This document shows, piece by piece, positions 5,371 through 8,580 of a stretch of DNA of 8,580 nucleotides (positions within the stretch are counted from its first letter, which is position 1; the number at the start of each line of letters is the position of its first letter). Under the pieces are notes generated by a model. The model saw only the letters and a program-made list of their open reading frames with translations. It did no database searches and was not told the DNA's origin. The translations under genes were made by a program, and so were the position numbers. This DNA comes from an uncultured Spirochaetia bacterium (lineage in GTDB: Bacteria; Spirochaetota; UBA4802; JAGODF01): contig CALCJG010000123.1 of NCBI GenBank assembly GCA_937967705.1, forward strand, positions 1-8,580, in the 5' to 3' direction.

Positions 5371-5943
5371 ATGCCTGCTATACCCAACGTGCCTGCTGAT
5401 ACCAGCGTAAAAGACCTTCTTTCGGTAACGATGCCGAAGATTGCCGGGGAGATGCTGTCGCAGAACAGCGCCGCGGCCGAACTCGCCGGAACGACCATCA
5501 CCATGGTGGTAAACGTGGAAGGCGTCAGCTACAACTACACCGTCAAGGACGGCAGCGCCATCGAGTGCCAGGAAGGGGATATGGGTAACCCGATGCTGAG
5601 ACTGAAAGTATCCAACAGCGATCTCGAGAAGATGATTCAGACCGGAAACCTAGACATGATCCTGGGGATACAGAACGATCTCAACCGGGCCAAGTACAAC
5701 GCCCTCAACAGCCTCAAGGGAAGCTTCGTGGCCGAGATTGCCGCGGATGACGGCCATGTCTTCAAACTGGAGGCCGTACTCAACAACGCCGAGCAGCCCC
5801 GCTCCCTTTTTCGCATGAGCGCTGCGGACACCTCCGCCCTCATGAAACGGGAAACGAACCCGGTCAATCTCTTCATGTCCGGCGCCATGAAAATCGAGGG
5901 CGACATGGCCTTCGCCATGGCTACCCAGCCCCTCTTTACCTGA
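5371..5943 (+). CDS. SCP2-like (sterol carrier protein domain) lipid-binding protein
   Basis: 190 aa, no signal peptide, so cytoplasmic. The C-terminus (163-189, NPVNLFMSGAMKIEGDMAFA and what follows) carries the SCP2 signature of the form G.mkI.GD...A. The N-terminal half reads like an SCP2 beta-sheet (TTITMVVNVEGVSYNYTVKDG at 41-61) followed by an acidic-helix segment (SNSDLEKMIQTGNLDMILG, 81-99). A similar order recurs at 113-175, so the protein may contain two diverged half-repeats; single SCP2 domains are usually about 100-110 aa. Such proteins bind fatty acyl chains, acyl-CoA or sterols and may present substrate to beta-oxidation enzymes; the ligand here is unknown. The ATG at 5371 has AAGGAG at 5358-5363, seven bases upstream. 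The frame is open further upstream to a GTG at 5263, but that lies before the promoter and operator and is rejected. Confidence 0.85.
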   Translation: MPAIPNVPADTSVKDLLSVTMPKIAGEMLSQNSAAAELAGTTITMVVNVEGVSYNYTVKDGSAIECQEGDMGNPMLRLKVSNSDLEKMIQTGNLDMILGIQNDLNRAKYNALNSLKGSFVAEIAADDGHVFKLEAVLNNAEQPRSLFRMSAADTSALMKRETNPVNLFMSGAMKIEGDMAFAMATQPLFT

Positions 5944-6013
5944 TGCCTTCCCCGCGATAACCCGGCCGCTCCGTCGTCCCGTCCTGTAAAGCGTGCCGGG
6001 GATATTTCGCGGA

Positions 6014-6043
6014 ATGAATCAGGCTGACATGTCAGTATATTAT
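6014..6043 (+). promoter_or_regulatory. Possible promoter of the ligase-thiolase unit
   Basis: TATTAT at 6038-6043 is 5/6 to the -10 consensus. A poor -35 (ATGAAT, 6014-6019) lies 18 bp upstream, and the operator sits between them. Read-through from the SCP2 gene, 116 nt upstream with no clear terminator, could also supply transcription. Confidence 0.3.
6024..6035. promoter_or_regulatory. Operator 3: 12-bp palindrome CTGACATGTCAG ahead of the ligase gene
   Basis: It has the same core as operators 1 and 2; the outermost A of the left arm is replaced by G (6023), while the right-arm T is kept. Its centre is 30 bp before the ligase ATG. It extends the presumed TetR regulon to the ligase-thiolase unit. 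Confidence 0.8.
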
Positions 6044-6059
6044 GCGTGGGAGATGAATC

Positions 6060-7928
6060 ATGGAACAGGAAAAGCTGCCCTGGTGGGATGAATACAGGCT
6101 CTATGGAATCCCCCGTACCTTCGCCCCCTATCCCGAGAAACCCGTCTTTGAAATGCTGGAGATTGCCGCGCGGCGGTATCCGAAAAACGGCTATATTCAG
6201 TACGAATACCTCATGACCTATCCCAAGATGCTGCGGAAGGCTGAACGCCTGGCGGGTGCCTTCTGGGAGTTGGGACTTCAGAGAGGGGATCGTATTGCCA
6301 CGATCCTTCCTACGTCCATTCAGTTCGTCATGGCGGACTTCGCCATTTCCCGGGCGGGGATGGTGCACATACCCAGCAGTTCCCTGGAGCCGGAGTCGGT
6401 TCTGGAGCACAAACTGAAGGAGGGTGCTCCCCGGGCTCTCATCTGCCTGGCCTCTTTTGCGGACCGGGCCCTGCAGCTAAAGAAGAAGGTGGGGATCGAT
6501 CATCTCATCTTTACGAAGCTGGAGGATTACGCCACCCGATATATCCACCTGGAGGGGGGTGAGGACACCGCCTTTTTCCGGGAGGGATGCTGGATGAGCG
6601 ATCTCATTAAGGGGGTCCAAATGCGGGCGCCGGAGATGGCGCACGATGTCGAGAAGGAGGTGGAGACGCTACTCTTCACAGGAGGAACGACGGGGCTCCC
6701 GAAAGGGTGCATGCTCACTCACAGAAACATCTACGCCAACGCCATACAGAACCTCAATGCCTTCGGGCAGGCGGGCAAGCTGATGTCGGGGGCCATCTCC
6801 GTCCTCCTGGGGCTTCCCTTCTTTCACTCCTACGGGCATGTCATCATGCACACGATGACGCTGATGGGCGTCAATCAGATCCTGATCCCGGAACCGCGGG
6901 ACACCGCGAGCATGGCCGCCATGATTGCCCGGCACAAGCCCGTGATTCAGATCGGGGTTCCCACGCAGTTTCTCAACATCGCCAAGGATAGCGCCGGGGG
7001 TTCCGGTATCCTGGGGATATCCGGTTCCGCACCGCTGCCCCCCAGTATTCAGAAGGAATTCGAGACGAAGTCCGGCGGGGGGATCATGGAGGGATACGGG
7101 CTTTCGGAGATGTCGCCCACGTCCCATCTCAACACCACTCTGCTGCTCCGTCTCTTCGGCGGCAGGAGGGTTGCAGGAGGTATCGCACAATTCCTGCGCA
7201 TCCCCGGAATCACCCGGGGGACAAACCGCTTTCTGCAGTTTCTGGGGCACCGGAGGACGGGAGCCATGTTTAACAGTCTTACCCGCCGGCTTGTGTCTTC
7301 CAGCATTAACTCCCGCAGGTCCAGGAGCGAGAAGAGAGGCACCATCGGCATCCCCTTTCCCGACACGGAGATCAAGATCCTGGACGTGGAGTCGGGAAGA
7401 GCCCTCTCCTGGCAGGAGTTGAGCAACGGGAAAACGGGGGAACTCTGCCTCAGGGGGCCTCAGCGCATGCTGGGTTACTGGCCCGAGGCCGGGAGCGGTC
7501 TGGACGAGGAGGGTTACGTGAGGACCAGCGATATCGTCCGTGTGGACGAGCGGGGGTACTTTTACATCGTAGACCGTACCAAGGACATGATCAATGTGTC
7601 GGGTTACAAGGTCTACTCGCGGGAACTCGACGATCTCCTGCACACTCATCCCGCCGTAGAGCAGGCCGCCGCTGTGGGCGTTCCGGATCCGGACAGGGAG
7701 GGCAGCGAGCGGGTCATCGTCTTCCTCAAAGTGCGTGAGGAGCAGAAGGGCCAGGTGGACGACAAGGGCATCCTGTCGTTCATGGAGGAGAAGGTGGCCA
7801 AATACGCACTGCCCCGCCGGGTGCATTTTATCGATGAGATGCCCCTTACCGCCATTCAGAAAGTAGACAAGAAAGAGCTGCGCCGTATGGCCCTCGGTCT
7901 CGAAGGCGCTTCGTCGTCTGCCCGATGA
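6060..7928 (+). CDS. AMP-forming acyl-CoA synthetase (fatty-acid-CoA ligase type) with a large insertion
   Basis: Activates a carboxylic acid with ATP and CoA to acyl-CoA via an acyl-adenylate, the entry step of beta-oxidation. ANL-superfamily motifs occur in order: phosphate loop FTGGTTGLPKG (206-216), EGYGLSEMSP (344-353), the ribose-binding Asp491 in YVRTSD, DRTKDMINVSGYKV (505-518) and the C-terminal lysine Lys601 in PLTAIQKVDKKEL. Length is 622 aa, longer than the usual 550 or so. The excess lies between the YGLSE motif and GTIGIPFPDTEI (427-438): about 65 residues (361-425) rich in Arg and hydrophobics (LLLRLFGGRRVAGG, GITRGTNRFLQFLGHRR). That segment may be a membrane-contact or regulatory loop. 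The ATG has GGGAG at 6048-6052, seven bases upstream. It is preceded by operator 3 and followed 54 nt later by the thiolase. Substrate not predictable; medium- or long-chain fatty acid is likely. Confidence 0.94.
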   Translation: MEQEKLPWWDEYRLYGIPRTFAPYPEKPVFEMLEIAARRYPKNGYIQYEYLMTYPKMLRKAERLAGAFWELGLQRGDRIATILPTSIQFVMADFAISRAGMVHIPSSSLEPESVLEHKLKEGAPRALICLASFADRALQLKKKVGIDHLIFTKLEDYATRYIHLEGGEDTAFFREGCWMSDLIKGVQMRAPEMAHDVEKEVETLLFTGGTTGLPKGCMLTHRNIYANAIQNLNAFGQAGKLMSGAISVLLGLPFFHSYGHVIMHTMTLMGVNQILIPEPRDTASMAAMIARHKPVIQIGVPTQFLNIAKDSAGGSGILGISGSAPLPPSIQKEFETKSGGGIMEGYGLSEMSPTSHLNTTLLLRLFGGRRVAGGIAQFLRIPGITRGTNRFLQFLGHRRTGAMFNSLTRRLVSSSINSRRSRSEKRGTIGIPFPDTEIKILDVESGRALSWQELSNGKTGELCLRGPQRMLGYWPEAGSGLDEEGYVRTSDIVRVDERGYFYIVDRTKDMINVSGYKVYSRELDDLLHTHPAVEQAAAVGVPDPDREGSERVIVFLKVREEQKGQVDDKGILSFMEEKVAKYALPRRVHFIDEMPLTAIQKVDKKELRRMALGLEGASSSAR

Positions 7929-7982
7929 AGAAAAGGAAATCAAATAAGCAGCGAAATATTTAATATTACGAGGTAAAAAATC

Positions 7983-8580
7983 ATGCAGGAATGTGTATTT
8001 ATTGACGGAGTCAGAACCCCCAACGGGAGGGCTCACAGGGACAAAGGGTGGTTCAGGAAACTGCGGCCCGACGAACTGCTCGGCCACGCCTACCGGGGGC
8101 TTTTCGAGAGGAACCCGAAGGTTAAACCCGAGGATGTGGATGCCGTTTTCGTGGGATCGGCCAATCCCTCCGGGATGCAGAACGATATCGGTCGTTTGGG
8201 CTGGCTGGCCAACGGACTTCCCGACAGCGTTCCCACCAACACGCTGACCAACCAGTGTCCCTCGGGTATGTCGGCCATCATGCATGCCGCCCGGGCCATC
8301 ATGACCGGGGAGGCGGAGGTCATGATCGCCGCCGGTGTGGAGGACATGGAAAAAGTGCCCATGGGTTCCAACATGGATTTTCCGCCGCGTCTGCTCAAGT
8401 ATTACAACGGCCCCGATCTGCTGATGGGGATGACCGCCGAGAAGGTGGCGGAGCAGTGGAACATATCCCGGGAGGACATGGACAACATGGCCATCTGGTC
8501 CAACAAGAAGGCCGCCGAGGCCCGGAAGGCAGGGAAATTCAAGGGTGAAATCATCCCGGTGCCCGGGCATGACGATGATG
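7983..8580 (+). CDS. Thiolase (acetyl-CoA acyltransferase), N-terminal half, runs off the window
   Basis: Cleaves 3-ketoacyl-CoA with CoA to acetyl-CoA and a shortened acyl-CoA, the last step of beta-oxidation. The 199 visible residues begin MQECVFIDGVRTPNGRAHRD, the standard thiolase N-terminus. The nucleophilic Cys92 lies in NQCPSGMSA, and AAGVEDMEKVPMG follows as the usual AGG.EnMS-type segment. The residues around the cysteine are unusual: NQCPSG, against the common NRxCxSG, with a proline next to the nucleophile. A full thiolase is about 390-400 aa, so the C-terminal His and second Cys lie outside the window. The ATG at 7983 has GAGGT (7970-7974), eight bases upstream. It lies 54 nt after the ligase on the same strand with no hairpin between, so it is probably co-transcribed. 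The family call is secure; a biosynthetic acetoacetyl-CoA role cannot be excluded without the rest. Confidence 0.93.
   Translation, partial: MQECVFIDGVRTPNGRAHRDKGWFRKLRPDELLGHAYRGLFERNPKVKPEDVDAVFVGSANPSGMQNDIGRLGWLANGLPDSVPTNTLTNQCPSGMSAIMHAARAIMTGEAEVMIAAGVEDMEKVPMGSNMDFPPRLLKYYNGPDLLMGMTAEKVAEQWNISREDMDNMAIWSNKKAAEARKAGKFKGEIIPVPGHDDD

Noticed and set aside
5949..6012. Inverted segments (CCGCGA at 5952-5957, TCGCGG at 6007-6012) after the SCP2 gene as a terminator
   Set aside because: The loop is about 49 nt and no T-run follows, so it does not resemble an intrinsic terminator.
6669..8570. 633-codon open frame on the minus strand across the ligase and thiolase genes
   Set aside because: It is antisense to two genes with unmistakable family motifs, spans their intergenic gap and shows no recognisable domain. 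It arises from GC-rich codon usage.

Overview
The window is one end of a contig from a moderately GC-rich bacterium, most likely Gram-negative. It carries a fatty-acid or acyl-CoA degradation locus: an acyl-CoA ligase, two acyl-CoA dehydrogenases, a 3-hydroxyacyl-CoA dehydrogenase, a thiolase, an SCP2-type carrier protein and a TetR-family regulator. The gene content and the two lipoproteins would suit a Desulfobacterota-like or similar lineage, but nothing here fixes the taxonomy.

Left end (1-47): this is not genomic DNA. It is the 3' part of the Illumina universal (P5-side) adapter, so real sequence begins at 48 and the first gene is artificially cut there.

Minus-strand operon (3128 down to 48): acyl-CoA dehydrogenase A (364 aa), acyl-CoA dehydrogenase B (397 aa) and a truncated 3-hydroxyacyl-CoA dehydrogenase. 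The two dehydrogenases have lost complementary FAD-site motifs. This suggests an obligate heteromer with one working flavin site per A/B pair.

Regulator (3870-3250, minus): a TetR/AcrR repressor gene sits just upstream of that operon. The perfect palindrome ACTGACATGTCAGT lies over the promoter of the dehydrogenase operon and again, in an identical 25-bp block, over the promoter of the SCP2 gene. Its 12-bp core occurs a third time just ahead of the ligase gene. The simplest reading is a local regulon: one repressor controlling three divergently arranged transcription units, released by a lipid or acyl-CoA ligand.

Middle (4061-5221, minus): an AT-richer island with two small predicted lipoproteins that look like diverged tandem paralogues. 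They have their own good sigma70-type promoter and lack the operator. A 10-codon mini-ORF bridges them.

Right part (5371-8580, plus): the SCP2-like protein; a 622-aa AMP-forming acyl-CoA ligase with a basic insertion of about 65 residues; and the first half of a thiolase that runs off the window. Ligase, acyl-CoA dehydrogenase, 3-hydroxyacyl-CoA dehydrogenase and thiolase cover all steps of a beta-oxidation spiral except enoyl-CoA hydratase. No hydratase or electron-transfer flavoprotein gene is visible here. No RNA genes, CRISPR arrays or insertion sequences were seen.
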